From positions 47,928,441 to 47,992,440 of the forward strand of contig OZ026833.1 of NCBI GenBank assembly GCA_964023205.1: DNA of 64,000 nucleotides, given 5' to 3'. The notes below the pieces were generated by a model. The model made no database searches. It was not told the origin of the DNA and saw only the letters and a list, made by a program, of their open reading frames with translations. A program made the position numbers and the translations under genes. The stretch comes from Lutraria lutraria. Taxonomy: Eukaryota > Mollusca > Bivalvia > Venerida > Mactridae. Positions 1 through 12,537 of the stretch are shown one piece after another (the stretch's first letter is position 1; each line of letters starts with the position of its first letter).

Positions 1-79
1 TTCCAATCTTTATACCAATTCTACTACCACATTTAAATAATGTATTTTAATATCTTTGTTGGGAATTTATAACTATAAT

Positions 80-200
80 GAAACCTCTCCGAAGTGACAA
101 ACTTTGGGAGTAGCAAAATTATGTTGTTCTAGAGAGGTTGTTGTTCTAGAGAGGTTGAATTATTAATTAAATAGTGCAGTGGGAAAAAATAAAGCTATTG
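80..200 (-). repeat. MITE family A, partial copy
   Basis: Contains the family motifs 'aacctctccgaag', 'gggagtagcaaaattatgttgtt' in shorter form and 'ctagagaggttg', in opposite orientation to the full copies at 27405 and 33865. The ends are eroded. Confidence 0.5.
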
Positions 201-507
201 TTAAATGCAATGTGGTTCAGTTATCACAAATTTATTTCAATAATGCATTTCATGTATGGAGACAAACTTGAAAATACATAGCTTTAGATATTGGTAAACA
301 TCTGAATCTGAGTTACAAGTGTGTTCAACCCATTCAATGTGTCTATTTTAGAACAGAGGATCTTGTGATTTCACAGAGAGTGAAGCTAGTATTTGCCCAT
401 ATCTGTCTGGCAGTGATTATAGTAGAACATAAACATACACATGACATCATAAAGATCAGTATTCAACTTAGGCCCTGATGTTATAGATGTTAGACATCTC
501 CAAGCTC

Positions 508-1432
508 AAATATATGATAAATAGTATTGTGTTAAATATATGATAAATAGTATCGTGTTAAATATATGATAAATAGTATTGTGTTAAATATATGATAAAT
601 AGTATCGTGTTAAATATATGATAAATAGTATTGTGTTAAATATATGATAAATAATATTGTGTTAAATATATGATAAATAGTATTGTGTTAAATATATGAT
701 AAATAGTATTGTGTTAAGTATATGATAAATAGTATTGTGTTAAATATATGATAAATAATATTGTGTTAAATATATGATAAATAGTATTGTGTTAAATATA
801 TGATAAATAGTATTGTGTTAAGTATATGATAAATAGTATTGTGTTAAATATATGATAAATAGTATCGTGTTAAATATATGATAAATAGTATTGTGCTAAA
901 TATATGATAAATAGTATTGTGTTAAATTTATGATAAATAGTATTGTGTTAAATATATGATAAATAGTATTGTGTTAAATATATGATAAATAGTATTGTGC
1001 TAAATTTATGATAAATAGTATTGTGTTAAATTTATGATAAATAGTATTGTGCTAAATATATGATAAATAGTATTGTGTTAAATATATGATAAATAGTATT
1101 GTGTTAAATATATGATAAATAGTATTGTGTTAAATATATGATAAATAGTATTGTGCTAAATATATGATAAATAGTATTGTGTTAAATATATGATAAATAG
1201 TATTGTGTTAAATATATGATAAATAGTATTGTGCTAAATATATGATAAATAGTATTGTGCTAAATATATGATAAATAGTATTGTGCTAAATATATGATAA
1301 ATAGTATTGTGTTAAATATATGATAAATAGTATTGTGTTAAATATATGATAAATAGTATTGTGCTAAATATATGATAAATAGTATTGTGCTAAATATATG
1401 ATAAATAGTATTGTGCTAAATATATAATAAAA
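508..1432. repeat. 26-bp minisatellite, about 35 copies
   Basis: Tandem array of a 26-base unit (AAATATATGATAAATAGTAT plus TGTGTT). Sparse variants (cgtg for tgtg, gcta for gtta, aaattta for aaatata) recur along the array, suggesting amplification of multi-unit blocks. It is bracketed by a perfect 15-bp inverted repeat, TCTCCAAGCTCAAAT at 497-511 and its complement at 1470-1484, so the array seems to have expanded inside a small inverted-repeat element. It lies downstream of the last visible VPS36 exon, probably in that gene's final intron. There are no distinct spacers, so it is not a CRISPR array. Confidence 0.95.
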
Positions 1433-1524
1433 GTATCGTGTTTTCTGATATTAAATGACAAAATATGAGATTTGAGCTTGGAGACCTATCTCAAATTGTA
1501 TAGACTCTGACTCTGATCTCTAAC

Positions 1525-4500
1525 CTTTCTTTGGATAATATCACAGATAAGCCAATCAACTGAGCGAGTTCTTCTGCTGTTAGTGAGCCATTCTCTTCTA
1601 CCTGTAAGTACACACAAGTTTTGTATTAGTTAACGTCACTGTAACTATACTAGACCAGAATCAAAATGCTTTGTTAAATAGTTCAACACAAGATATTTAA
1701 CCTTTATGATAATTAATCTGATTACCAGTAATAAGTACCAGTTACAAAAAATGTGAGAAATGATCATTCATTGATTTAGTCCATATTGCCCCTACAGCAA
1801 CAGCAGAGTGAAAACATAGCTTCTATTATCAGTCAGTATGAAAATGTTTTATTTGATCTAAAACAATATTTACATAATGCCTTTCTTTAGCCACTTCTCG
1901 TTAAAATGTTGTCAGATGCTTTTTCTCATTTTATTTTGCAATATCAATGAAAAATTACAGTGCTACATTTATATATATACATTGTACTTAAGATTAAAAA
2001 AAATAATTTCGGAATGTTTTTATTGCAAGTTAAAGTCAGTTTCACTGGTGAAACATCTTTCTAGGTAAAATAAGACCTACTTTTATTTTAACATTCAAAA
2101 AGATAATGGGACTCAAAAAACTATTTTGAACAGTGACAGTGAATAAAGTATCAACATAATAGTATGTTGATGTTAAAACAAACTCAATGTACAGAGTAAC
2201 AATATTTACTTCAAGAGCAGTTTTCTTTATAACTTTCTCTTCACTATGGTTACTTGATTGTAAAACTTTAACTCCACTTTCAAATGTACGCAATCTGTAG
2301 CAAATAACAATGTAATATATGTATATTTAGTGCATGTAAATACAGTCAAGCTAATTAGAACATAAATCTCTACAATTGTTAACAGGTGAACAACTGAAGA
2401 TCATTTCTGCATTTTACTACAGTAATATTCCAGGTCAATAATAAACATCAAAATCTTGACCATAAATCTAATTGTCAATATGTATGTATACATCCATCCA
2501 AAAACTAATGAGATGTATGTAAAAGTAAAAGATTGAAACCAACTACATGTATTACTACTTCTTACACAGAAAAAATAAAAGTACAGTCAAACATGGGTTA
2601 GCAGTCCCCCCCCCCCTCCGAATAAAGACCATCCTGTGAAACAAAGCTATTCATCTAAAACCCTTCATTGAATATTAGAACTAAATGACCTCCAAATAAA
2701 GGCCACCTATTAATAAAGGCCACATCTCGTTTTTCCCAAGGGTGGTCTTAGTTCACAGGTCTGACTGTTCAAGCAACGTCTTTTGAAAGTAAAACATATC
2801 ATAAAACTACAGAAGAACTATAGAATATACAAACCTTAAAGGTAATCTTAACATTTCAAACAATTCACAGGCATTCAATAAATCCTCAGGAGATATAAGC
2901 TGTAATGTTAAACAAAGAAATCATTAAATCAACTACAGTTATGTTACATCCAGCTATGTACAGTTTTCATGTTTTTATAATGAGAGAACAACATGTACAA
3001 TTTATGATTAAAATTAATTACATCTATATGTCAATTATGTTTTAGGATAAATTGTATTGTAAAAGTTCTGTAATTTATTCTGTCTCATAATTTGATTATG
3101 TTGAAATTTCCAATGAAAAAGTGATTTCCATGTCTATTATTACTATACTTATGTGTGGACAGGTGGCCTTACATATCACAACAAAGAATTAAATACATAA
3201 ATTACATCATTGCGTAAGTATTTTGCCTTATAAAAATAGAATCAAAATCAAAATTTCAAATCAAGTTAGATTATACTGATATTATTTGTTTATGGTGGAC
3301 AAAGAGTTAAAATTTAACAACCAACCTAACATGAGAACAATTTATCATCATGAAAGGATTGAATCTACCTTCACCTTATTGGAGCTTCCAGAACAGGGGG
3401 AGCATTGATATGAAAAATACCTTATTAATGCATGTGGTACAAAATGTTAACACACATTAGACGATACCTAGTATTGTTTAATTTTATTAAACTGTCAAAG
3501 CAACATAATTTCACGTTCAACGCTTGCATTTATTTTTAGCTTGATGACTTTCGTTCGTAATACTGGTTGTCGAATGCTCATGTATGTAACGATGCGCTAC
3601 ATAATTTTATATGAACATTCGGAATGGAACATTTCCTAATGGTAAAATAAAACTATTGACTGTGGTTTGAAGCTAAAAAATAATCACATTCAGCGACTGT
3701 GTACTTTTTCAACTTTGACAGTTTAATAAAATTGCACTATACAAAAGCATGAGATATTTATATATAACCACCGTACCTCCATTCCTCTAGCTCTGTTTAC
3801 CCTGCAATATACATCAGTTACTGTCATCATTCCACCACATTCCTGTAACATATAAAACTTGCATTCATTTTAACATGACAAGCCAATTAAGAATAAATAA
3901 ACTGTTTTCACCTTTAATACCAAACTTACAATATGATCCAGGTTAATCAAATATTAATCACAATATAAAAATTCAAGAAAATGGACACCAATACAAATCT
4001 TATCAAACTTTTTAAGGACCAACCTTTTCAAAAAGAAATATTGCATTTAGTACAGGTATCAGATAAATAATCAAACATATAATGCACAAGTTTCATAAGG
4101 CTATTATCTCTTATATCTACCTCTTATAAGTGGATACTCTGGTAAAACTGGTTTAACTGTCAACATTATTCATTAATACTTCAGACAAAGAAACAATACT
4201 TAGAAGCACTGAATAATAGGGCTGTCCCGATATGGTCGTGTACCGGTGCGTACCGGTACAGTGCTAAACGATATGCGTATCGTATCGGAAGGTCCCGTAT
4301 CGAGTTTTTTTTGCTTTTACATTAAACACTCCTAGAACTTTTAACAAATGAACTAGATTTACAAATTTATTCTCAATTAATCGTCGATAAAGCTTCGGGA
4401 TTCCATCATAAGCAGACCATGATTTAATTCAAGTTCCGATATGAGTTTTGGTGCTTAACAATTATAGCAATTAATAAATTTCAACGGATAACTAGGACTT

Positions 4501-7500
4501 TCTAGCACCAAACAAGTGTGAAGAGTTAAAAAAACACTAATATTACAACGTTTTTCATTACTTTAAAATACTTTTATATCGTATCGTAGATATCGCATAT
4601 CGCAAGTACCGTATCGCAATACGTATCCTATCGGCTGAGATCTGTATCGGGACAGCCCTACTGAATAACATACATGTCTTTTACACAAACAAGGCAGGCT
4701 AATTTTTAGACTTTTACCTTGACTGGTTTTTCTAAGACTGAAGCTAATTCTCTCGCCAGTTCCTTATAATAATTGTCCCCAGTTCCATGTGTTTCCCTGG
4801 TAACTGGGTTAGGTATACCCATACTTAATAAATAAGCTTTAAACTTCACAGTCTGCAAAACATTCCATTTTCATTAGGAAATATTATAAGAAGATTTAAT
4901 AATGTCCATACAAACTTAAAAAAAAAAAATATTGAACAAAGCTATTAATATCTTGATTGATGTAACAGGAGTTATGGCCCCTTTTTAACTTAGCTCTCTG
5001 TAACATGGCAAATCCCTTTTAAACAATACACTGAGTCTCTGTAAAATTGCATTCAATTACAAAAGTTACTCTATTCATAAAGATTTCATCAGCTCTTCAT
5101 TTTAAAAGATAAGTCAGTTCCCCGCCTTATATAGCAAAAAGAAACCCGAGTAATGAATGTTTGCTACTGCACTCATTTCTATAACTTCTTAGTATTCAAA
5201 TTAAATCAGAAGACTAGAAATGTGTCCGGAGGACACAAATGCCTCCACTGATAGCCAAGTCAAAAAGGGGCCATAACTCTTGTGAAAATGTTTAGATTTT
5301 TTATTATTATACTTCATGGAAAATATGATACCAATCCATGAAATATTCCTTGAGTAATCTCTCTGAAACCAATATTTGACTGGACTGATGGATAGACAGA
5401 CACGGCTAACACTTTATGTCCTTCTGCCCATTTTGAATGACGAGGAAAGGGAAAAAATGACCTGTTTAAGTAATATATAATACAAACCTCATCCTCTGTA
5501 ATCTCTCCTTGTTTATCTTTTATCTTAGAGACGATTGTTTTAGACAATCTAACCATTGCCTGTGCCTATAACAAACATATGGTGATTGTTAAAACAGACA
5601 TTTAATTAATAACCTTGGCATTAAATTAGAAGGCAATAGAATATTAATAGAGTATTAATAGAAAATAAATATTATTAAGCTGATGTTTGTTTGAGTTTTA
5701 CACCCCTTATCAACAGTAACAGCCATATGAGGCGGACAGTTGATCTAACCATTGTTCTTGGATTGATACAATGCTAGACTCCTGTCCCCTGCAAGCAGCT
5801 GCCTACGTTCTCAAATAAAGAGACATGGTTGTAGCTGGGCTTGAACCCATAACCCTCTATTAGTGAGAGGTAACAATGATTTGAAGTCAACTGTGTCTTA
5901 GCCACTATTTAGTAAAATAATTAATTTAGCAGATCACTTCAATGTGACATCTGTCTTAATATGAAAATTTGTTTTAAGTATTACAGAAAAAGTATCTACT
6001 AAATTGACAGTTAAACTGTATTAAGAATTGATCCATGAAACTTGTTATGATAATCAGATATATGACTGAGGTATTAAGGTCACACTCTAGCCAGTGAGTA
6101 AAGTTAACAGATTTAAAGATAGTACCTTATCCATCAATTGTTTTAAATCCTGAAATGATTGATTGATTGATGAATCAGTTTGTTTCTGTTTTTGTTGTAT
6201 AGAACGTTCAATACCCACAATACCAGGTCTATGTCTACCACCCTGTAACATATCATGTTATAATTACAATCATTTAAAACCCTAGACTGAAGAGAAAGAC
6301 AAAACATTGATCATCAACTTTCCAACTTCATTGGCAAATCAGCAAAATATTTTGCCTTTGGCCATGTACAATATAAATGAAATATGCAAAAATACAATTG
6401 TATAATACACAACAAAAAAAAACAATGTAAGTGCTATAAAAATGTGAAAAAAGGAAAATACAATACAAACAAAACAAAAGAATCATCAAGTAACAAGTCA
6501 TATCTTTAAAAACATCCTTGGGCTAACTTTAACAGGAGCTGAACAATAACATCATACCTAATTAAAACATGCACTAACTATTAAATCAATAAATTGATGT
6601 CCGTGCTAGTCTTAAAGTACCGTTAACATACTTTAGCATTCCAGTAACAAATTTTCCTACAATAAAACCTGGCGATTCTTTACAACTAGATTTACCCTTT
6701 CTCTGGAAAGCATAATTATTTTGTGTTACAAAATTAACTGCTTAATGCTTATGATATATCTGAAAGTGTGTAGTGAATGTCATACAGTTGAATCTCGTTA
6801 TCTCAAATTCCTAGGGACCGTGGAAATTGGTTAGAGATAAACGAAATATGAGATAAACAAATATTGTATAATTATACATTTTTAAAAGTATTTTAGTGTA
6901 TAGCCTTTATTACAATGCTTGTATGTAACTTACGTTTTGCTTGAATAAATCACATACATACATAGTCATACGTGATGCGTACTACTAGTATTTGTTTACC
7001 CGACCTACCATAGTTTTAATTCAGTCAAATACAATGTTACTGTAACAGATATGATTATCATGCTACACTACACTTACAGTTTCTGTTTGTCACACGATTG
7101 TAAATCTCCCGGAGCATTTAGTTCAATTAGCAAAATGTCATAATAGGTGTGAAAGCGTCCATTGTTCGCTGATCAGCTCCAACTTTGAGATAAACAACTC
7201 AAACTACATGTTAATTAGAGTCACGGGGACAAAAATATAGTTTGACATAAACGAAATTTTGAGATAAGTGAATTGGAGGTAAGCGGATTAATTTCATATA
7301 GATAAAGAGCAAAAAAAACAGTTTGACATAACCGAAATTTTGATTTAAGCGATTTTGACATAACGAGATTCAACTGTACATAAATGTACAAACATATGAT
7401 GAATACAGATGAGAATATCTCTTAACACTCAGGTCAAACATAAGAGTGTCTGAACATCGAAAAAAAAATACAGAAAACTATTATACCACCTACCTGTACA

Positions 7501-10500
7501 CCTGGTCTAGACGGAGGTAACACTTTATCCTCCCATTTTCTCTCTTGTAAAGCTTGCTTCAAGTACCTGAAAAACTGAAATGAAAAACAGAATTACGTAA
7601 GATCCATGCTGGAAATCCATACATCCATTTATCAAACAGATTCTTTCAAATTTACAAGCCTAACTAAAACTGTTTTATGCTACAAGATTGTCTCCAGTAA
7701 ACAATTCAATTACATTTGTCCCAATTTTTACTGTTTTTAGCCACAGAAAATTTGGATTGAGTTCCACACCTATGTATAAGCTGCACCCGACTTCTGGACG
7801 TTAAAACATTTGTCTTATACACAACTGGTTAGGGTGTTATGACTCTATTATACTGATTATAATCAATACTTACTGGTATTGAATAGTAGGCAGTTACATG
7901 GCTGCAGACTGACAATTAGTAACTAGTGCTACACACTTGTGTTAAAGTAAATTATTGTGCAGCTGAATCCCTGCTAATACTTTATCAGATAATAAAATAA
8001 TGGAACAAGGTTACTACTTTCAAAGTAAAGTATAAACTACCCCTATATTTGATACACAGATAAAAAAGAATACCTCTGATTCTCCACTGTCTCTAAATGA
8101 CAATCTTATATAATCATATTTACTAGAAGATGCAGGGCCAGATGGCTGGCCAGGCAATGAATCTTGTAAATGTACAACTATCTTTGCACTGAAACAGACA
8201 AAGTGCATACAAATAATATATATATATATATCTTTGAGTACAAAATTAGTACACAATGTCATGTTGCTTAACAGAATTTGCTCTTAGAGAACATTTTTCA
8301 TAAGGGTTAGTTTGAACAAACAAAATAATCTACTTCTCATGACCGTAAAGATGTATTGAACATACATGGAATTAATGCAAGTTCAAATAAAACACTAAAA
8401 CGCATTATTAAATTAAATTTTGACATTTATTCTAAAAGAAATCTAAGCACTACAACCAAATATGCTTGAGAAGTAAATATAATTTCACGTATAAAACATA
8501 CATTGTACTTATAACAAATCTTTGCATGCATCAATAGGCCATACTTTTTTTTAAACTCTAGAATGATTCAGTAACATAAAAGACAAAACTTTCCACAATT
8601 TTCAATGAAAAGGTGGTTGATCAGAACTGTCTTTATTTCATATGTCAAGTTAAGGCAAATAACACTTACCTCTTAGCAAATCCAGACGGTTGTTCATCCA
8701 GTCCTTTTATAAGTGTCAGTGGTAGGCATATAGCAGTTGACTAAAATTAATACACATACTATGAATATATGATATGAAGCAAGCATTCCATATTATTTTC
8801 ATTGAAAACATTGCATTTTTTCTAATATAAGTGTTTCTCTGACTAGGGCAATTCCATTTACATTTTAAAAACTATCCCATTCTTAAGAACAACATTAAAA
8901 CAACACATCACTGTTGGTAAATATTAGAACAAGGTAATACTATGTTACAATGTTGTTAGTCTTATAAATAAACTAGTATGTTTTATAAAAATCAGTAGTA
9001 TCATTAATAAGTACCTTGCCATAATTTTCTTTCCACATTAGTCTATGGCTAGTTAAACACAGAACACCACCATTATAATTTGTCTGAAGACAAAAAGAAA
9101 GTTTGAGTTATTACATTGTATGTAAAACCCTCACAAGTTCAAATTGATTGGTTCTGTATTAAAAGTAATTGGAGATAAGAATTAAGTACATGAAAGGAAA
9201 ATAAATACTGCATCTTGACTTCCAGCAAAATTGACACACAATTGTTATGAATGCATGTTTTTGTTTGTTTGTTTGTTTGAGTTTTACGCCCCTTTTCAAC
9301 AGTCAGAGTCATTTGAGGGAGACCGTTCCTGGAAAGAACCAGTACTAGACTCCCATCCTCTGTAAGCAACTTAATACTTTCTCACATAAAGAGACATGGT
9401 TGGTAGCTAGGCTTAAACCAACGATTCTCTATCAGAGACAGGTTACAGTGATTTGAAGTCAGCGACCTCAACCACTCGACCACGGAGGCAGATCTATGAA
9501 TGCATGTCATTTACTCATTATAAGAATATGAAAGAATCTTAACATAATTAAAATAACATTTGCCAAGAATGACATTCACACAGTGTTTCCACAAGAGTGC
9601 GTTTCTTGCGTTTTTGACGCACTTTATTAACATACGATGCAACTAAAAGCCAAACATGCGTCTGCCGTGATGCAACTAAATTCTTATTGTGAGAAATGTG
9701 TTTCAGACTCAGAGAAGAAAAAAACAGTAAATAAATGTCCAAATTCATGCATATCGACAGATTGCCAAACCGTAGAAATGCGAAATGTTCACAAATTTAT
9801 CACTTCCGTTTTAATGGTTGTGTTTAAAGTTTGGATTCCGTACTAGTCCGCATGCTTTGCGAGGTATAAAATTTCGATACGCCGCACTTTAAACTTAAAG
9901 TCTTAGTAACGTGGACACATGCAGAAAAAATGTCTGCTGTTGCATACGAATCAAAACGAAACTGCTGGTAAGAACCAGGGCTGGAAATTAACACTAGCAA
10001 AATGCAAATGAAAAATAGACTTAGCTAGTTCATTTTATGACCACTTGCATTTTTTTTGCGAGAGGAACTGAAAGTGTCGTAATAACTTCCTTTTTGATGC
10101 AATACATGTCACTTGGTCCACCTTTGGCAGAATATGACTGTAAGTGCAGATAGTACATGGAAAAACAGAGGAGACTGCATTCTTCCAAGCCTGTCAAAAA
10201 CGCCACAGTGTGGAACAAGTAGAGATTTTAATGAAGATGTTTAGGCTGAACAATCAATCATGTCTAAAACTTCATTCCTAAATGTGTTAGGCTTGGTTGA
10301 TAGAAAACAAGACTAATAAATACAAATTTTATTTAGAGTCGGTAAAGATATAAACATGTAAACAACATTAGCGATGTATCGCTATTGACCGACATAAAAT
10401 AAAAAGTTTCAACCTTTATTGTCTAAATGTCTTTGTTTTAAAACATTACATATGACCCCACCAAAACTGCTGATGACCCCCTGATTTTGGACCAGGGGGT

Positions 10501-12537
10501 CACAGATGACTGGCTGGCAGAACAGCGTTTTTTTTCCTTCTTTGGACGGGGCCGGTAAACGGACCCGTTCCCAATCTCTACCGGACCCGTCCCAATTCGA
10601 GCACGGACCTGTACAAATTTGATCAATATTGCCCTTTTCCCAATTTATTTTAAAATATCAATCAATATCGTCCGAAACCACCTAATAATCACAATCTCTA
10701 ACACAAATTTTACTGCCGGTAACGGCATTTTCACGTGTACGATGTTAGATCGAATAATTCCGAGTATGAAAAAAAATAGGTAGACTGGTTTGCTGTATAA
10801 TTACGATAAAACATGTGGCGCTTGGAAAGAAAACGAAACCAGTCGATTTCCCGAAAATGTGTCAAACCGAAAGTATAAATCACGACAGTATACATGTAAT
10901 ATTGTAAAAAACTTAAACAGAAAGTGGCTCTACTTCCAGACATCGAACCGATTTTGACTTTATGTCTCTATTGCGCCCAGCTGAGAGTGTTTACCGATTT
11001 TCGGGTCGAAAATGAGAAGTTACGTTCTCGTTTCGTTACGTGTAGTGTTAGAGCAGAACACGATCAGCAGTGCATGACAACCAGGTAGACCTTACTCTAT
11101 GCAATGCTAATTTAAGGCTCTTGATCCTGATTCTTAATAATATTCATGAGAAAATTGATGAATGTAACATGTTGTGAACTTTTCACAGGCACACACAAGC
11201 GAAACAAGAGTGTCAGATACTCATGTTTTTTGGGGGACTGACATTGGACCAAATTTGACATCATGTCCCTTGACTAAAAAGAATGTTTATTCTCCTAAAC
11301 CCCCCTACAGTAGAATTTTATGGTCTTGAAATAAAGTTTTGATAAATAAGATCAATAAAGTAGGCGAGCTCTTTGTTTGCAATCAACAAGGTTATAACCT
11401 ATTAATAATCAAATGTAGGGAGTAGATATGTATGCTGTTTTTCCCTTTTCTAAGGCCCCACCACCTTTTCTCTAAAGGTAGGCCCAGAAGTGTTCTTTCA
11501 TGTGAACATGCAGGGCTCGACACTAACACTGGTCCGCTGGTCCGAGACCAGTGGTTTTTGTGCAGGACCATTAACTCATGGAATTTGAATGGTCCGATGG
11601 ACCACTGAAAATTGTGGGAGGAGTATCAATATTTTACTGTAAATAAACAAATAACATATTAATAGGCGGAAGGACCACCCGAAATTCTGTTGGACCAGCA
11701 GGTTTCAAAAGCTGTTGGTCCTTTGGGCCACCATGAAAAATAAGTCAGTGTCGAGCCCTGACATGCTGTATAAATACATTACTATGATGGCTTTGACTTT
11801 TTTGCTTATCAATAAATGTGATCCAATGTTATTTTTCACATTTTTATGTGCATAAACCTATGAAACAAGATCATAAAAGTAACTTATATTTTAAACTTAC
11901 TAAAAGAAAGCAGAATCATTTATGTGACTTGCTAAAACTGTAATTTATTCACCTTATATAAAATTCCCAATTTGCCTTATTTCGCGACATGAAATTCCCA
12001 ATTTGGCACTTTTCACGACGCGAAAATTCCCAATTTGATCGGTACCGGACCCGTTCCCAATGAGGTGAAAAAAAACGCTGCAGAAACACTGTTCACATAC
12101 ATTAGTGAGATAGTAATTTGTTGATATCTACTCCAATAACAAATATGAAAATAAGGCCAACTTAGTGGAGCAGTGATTTGATCATTGATGGATGAATGGA
12201 TCAAATATTACCCTAGACGAAGATAAGGTCCATCCGAAAAAGTACACTTGACAAAAATATTCAGACATGTTAGCAAAGATATTTTCTATAGAAGTACTCA
12301 CAAAATACAATTATTTTGATATACGGTACGTTTGTAATGCAAATAATTGATATTGTCACGAATTGATTTTCTATTAAAAAGAAGACGAGAACTTTCATCC
12401 GATTTCGCGAACCAGAAAACGAAAATGAATTAAAATCTCACTTTGTCATTTCCGTCATATAAAGCGACTCCAGTTTGGCTTGTGACATGGTTCTCACCAT
12501 GATCCGCAGTCGTATCTCCCCACTGAAAGCGATTCAT
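1525..12537 (-). CDS. VPS36: Vacuolar protein sorting-associated protein 36 (ESCRT-II subunit), 3' end outside window
   Basis: ESCRT-II subunit that binds ubiquitin and phosphoinositides on endosomes and helps sort cargo into multivesicular bodies. Coding exons (minus strand): 12442-12537, 9015-9083, 8670-8740, 8074-8188, 7494-7574, 6126-6242, 5488-5565, 4718-4852, 3777-3842, 2835-2899, 2210-2294, 1525-1601. All junctions have GT/AG signals and compatible phases, giving about 351 residues against 386 in human. The start MNRFQW matches the family start MDRFVW. The GLUE domain (about 1-140) includes LTSHRLMW and AKIVVHL. GIVGIERS and SKIKDKQGEITEDE follow, then the winged-helix part with LLSMGIPNPVTRETHG, VYCRVNRARGMEL and ENGSLTAEELAQLIG. 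The last visible exon ends at KER in phase 2. The family's closing residues (about 30, RFYPNLF region) are not found in 1-1500, so one more exon should lie left of the window. Intron 1 is large (3.4 kb) and rich in repeats. Confidence 0.93.
1830..2110. repeat. Dispersed repeat family E, copy 1
   Basis: About 280 bases similar to 30290-30600 and 45622-45925. Shared landmarks are 'ctaaaacaatatttacat', 'tttagccac', 'gcaatatca', 'ttcggaatgttttt', 'actggtgaaacatctttctagg' and 'aaaataagacc'. All three copies sit in introns in the same orientation. No terminal inverted repeats or coding potential seen; a short ORF here is incidental. Confidence 0.65.
2584..2767. repeat. MITE family B, copy in VPS36 intron 10
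   Basis: Begins CAGTCAAAC after TA and ends in GTCTGACTG. The interior has 'gaataaagaccatcctgtga', 'aataaaggccac' and 'aagggtgg'. The same layout is seen at 19703-19874 and 42546-42724. A C-run (about 12 C) lies at 2606-2618. Confidence 0.75.
3470..3741. repeat. MITE family C, copy in VPS36 intron 9
   Basis: The left end (TTTTATTAAACTGTCAAAG) and right end (CTTTGACAGTTTAATAAAA) are inverted repeats of about 20 bp, followed on the right by 'ttgcactat'. A second copy with the same termini and interior words ('actggttgt', 'gaagctaaaa', 'acattca') is at 61773-62032. The right end is about 36 bases from the splice donor of VPS36 exon 9. Confidence 0.75.
4217..4660. mobile_element. hAT-type MITE with 8-bp target duplication
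   Basis: Terminal inverted repeats TAGGGCTGTCCCGATA and TATCGGGACAGCCCTA bound a 444-bp non-coding element. It is flanked by a perfect 8-bp direct repeat CTGAATAA (4209-4216 and 4661-4668), the duplication length expected of hAT transposons. Both ends carry many 'cgtatcg' / 'cgatacg' subterminal motifs. No transposase ORF. It sits in the intron between VPS36 exons 8 and 9. Confidence 0.93.
5683..5912 (-). mobile_element. tRNA-derived SINE, family 1
   Basis: Read on the minus strand it carries a tRNA-like head with the B-box-like 'gggttcaagccc', then 'catgtctcttt', and a 3' body ending '...ggggtgtaaaactcaaacaaaca'. The same element is at 9255-9495, 26019-26268 and, 5'-truncated, 62233-62367. 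In VPS36 intron 6. Confidence 0.8.
6785..7376. mobile_element. TA-flanked MITE (Tc1/mariner/pogo-like ends)
   Basis: The ends CAGTTGAATCTCGTTATCTC and its near-complement GACATAACGAGATTCAACTG are inverted repeats of about 25 bp with TA on both sides (6783-6784, 7377-7378). The interior repeats 'gagataaacgaaat', 'gacataaacgaaat' and 'gacataaccgaaat' motifs. 592 bp, no ORF. A TA duplication suits the Tc1/mariner/pogo group; the exact family is not resolved. In VPS36 intron 5. Confidence 0.85.
9255..9495 (-). mobile_element. tRNA-derived SINE, family 1, near full length
   Basis: On the minus strand: tRNA-like head ('cgagtggttgaggtcgctgac' region, then a damaged B box), body with 'catgtctctttatgtgaga', 'actggttctttccagg' and 'ctgttgaaaaggggcgtaaaac', and an (AAAC)n tail visible as (GTTT)n at 9261-9280. 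In VPS36 intron 1. Confidence 0.85.
9581..12091. mobile_element. Possible decayed hAT-like element with nested repeats
   Basis: The left end CAGTGTTTCCACAAG and the right end GCAGAAACACTG look like hAT termini, and flanking 8-mers ATTCACAC and GTTCACAT match at 6 of 8 positions. Inside, a second inverted pair is visible: 'cagcgttttttttcc...' near 10521 against '...gaaaaaaaacgctgcag' near 12066, both with 'ggacccgttcccaat'. A transposase is not recognisable; the short ORF at 9637-9846 is unassigned. It may be two overlapping elements rather than one. Occupies most of VPS36 intron 1. Confidence 0.35.
11511..11760. repeat. 250-bp inverted-repeat MITE
   Basis: CAGGGCTCGACACTAAC at the left and CAGTGTCGAGCCCTG at the right form terminal inverted repeats. 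ACATG lies directly outside both ends (11506-11510, 11761-11765), a likely 5-bp target duplication. Internal words 'ggtccgctggtccgagaccagtgg' (shortened here) repeat the theme GGTCC/GGACC. No ORF. Confidence 0.75.

Noticed and set aside
508..1432. Possible CRISPR-like array
   Set aside because: Units are directly contiguous with no unique spacers, and the genome is animal.
5314..5556. 80-residue minus-strand ORF as a separate gene
   Set aside because: Its start is VPS36 exon 7; the rest is intron read-through.
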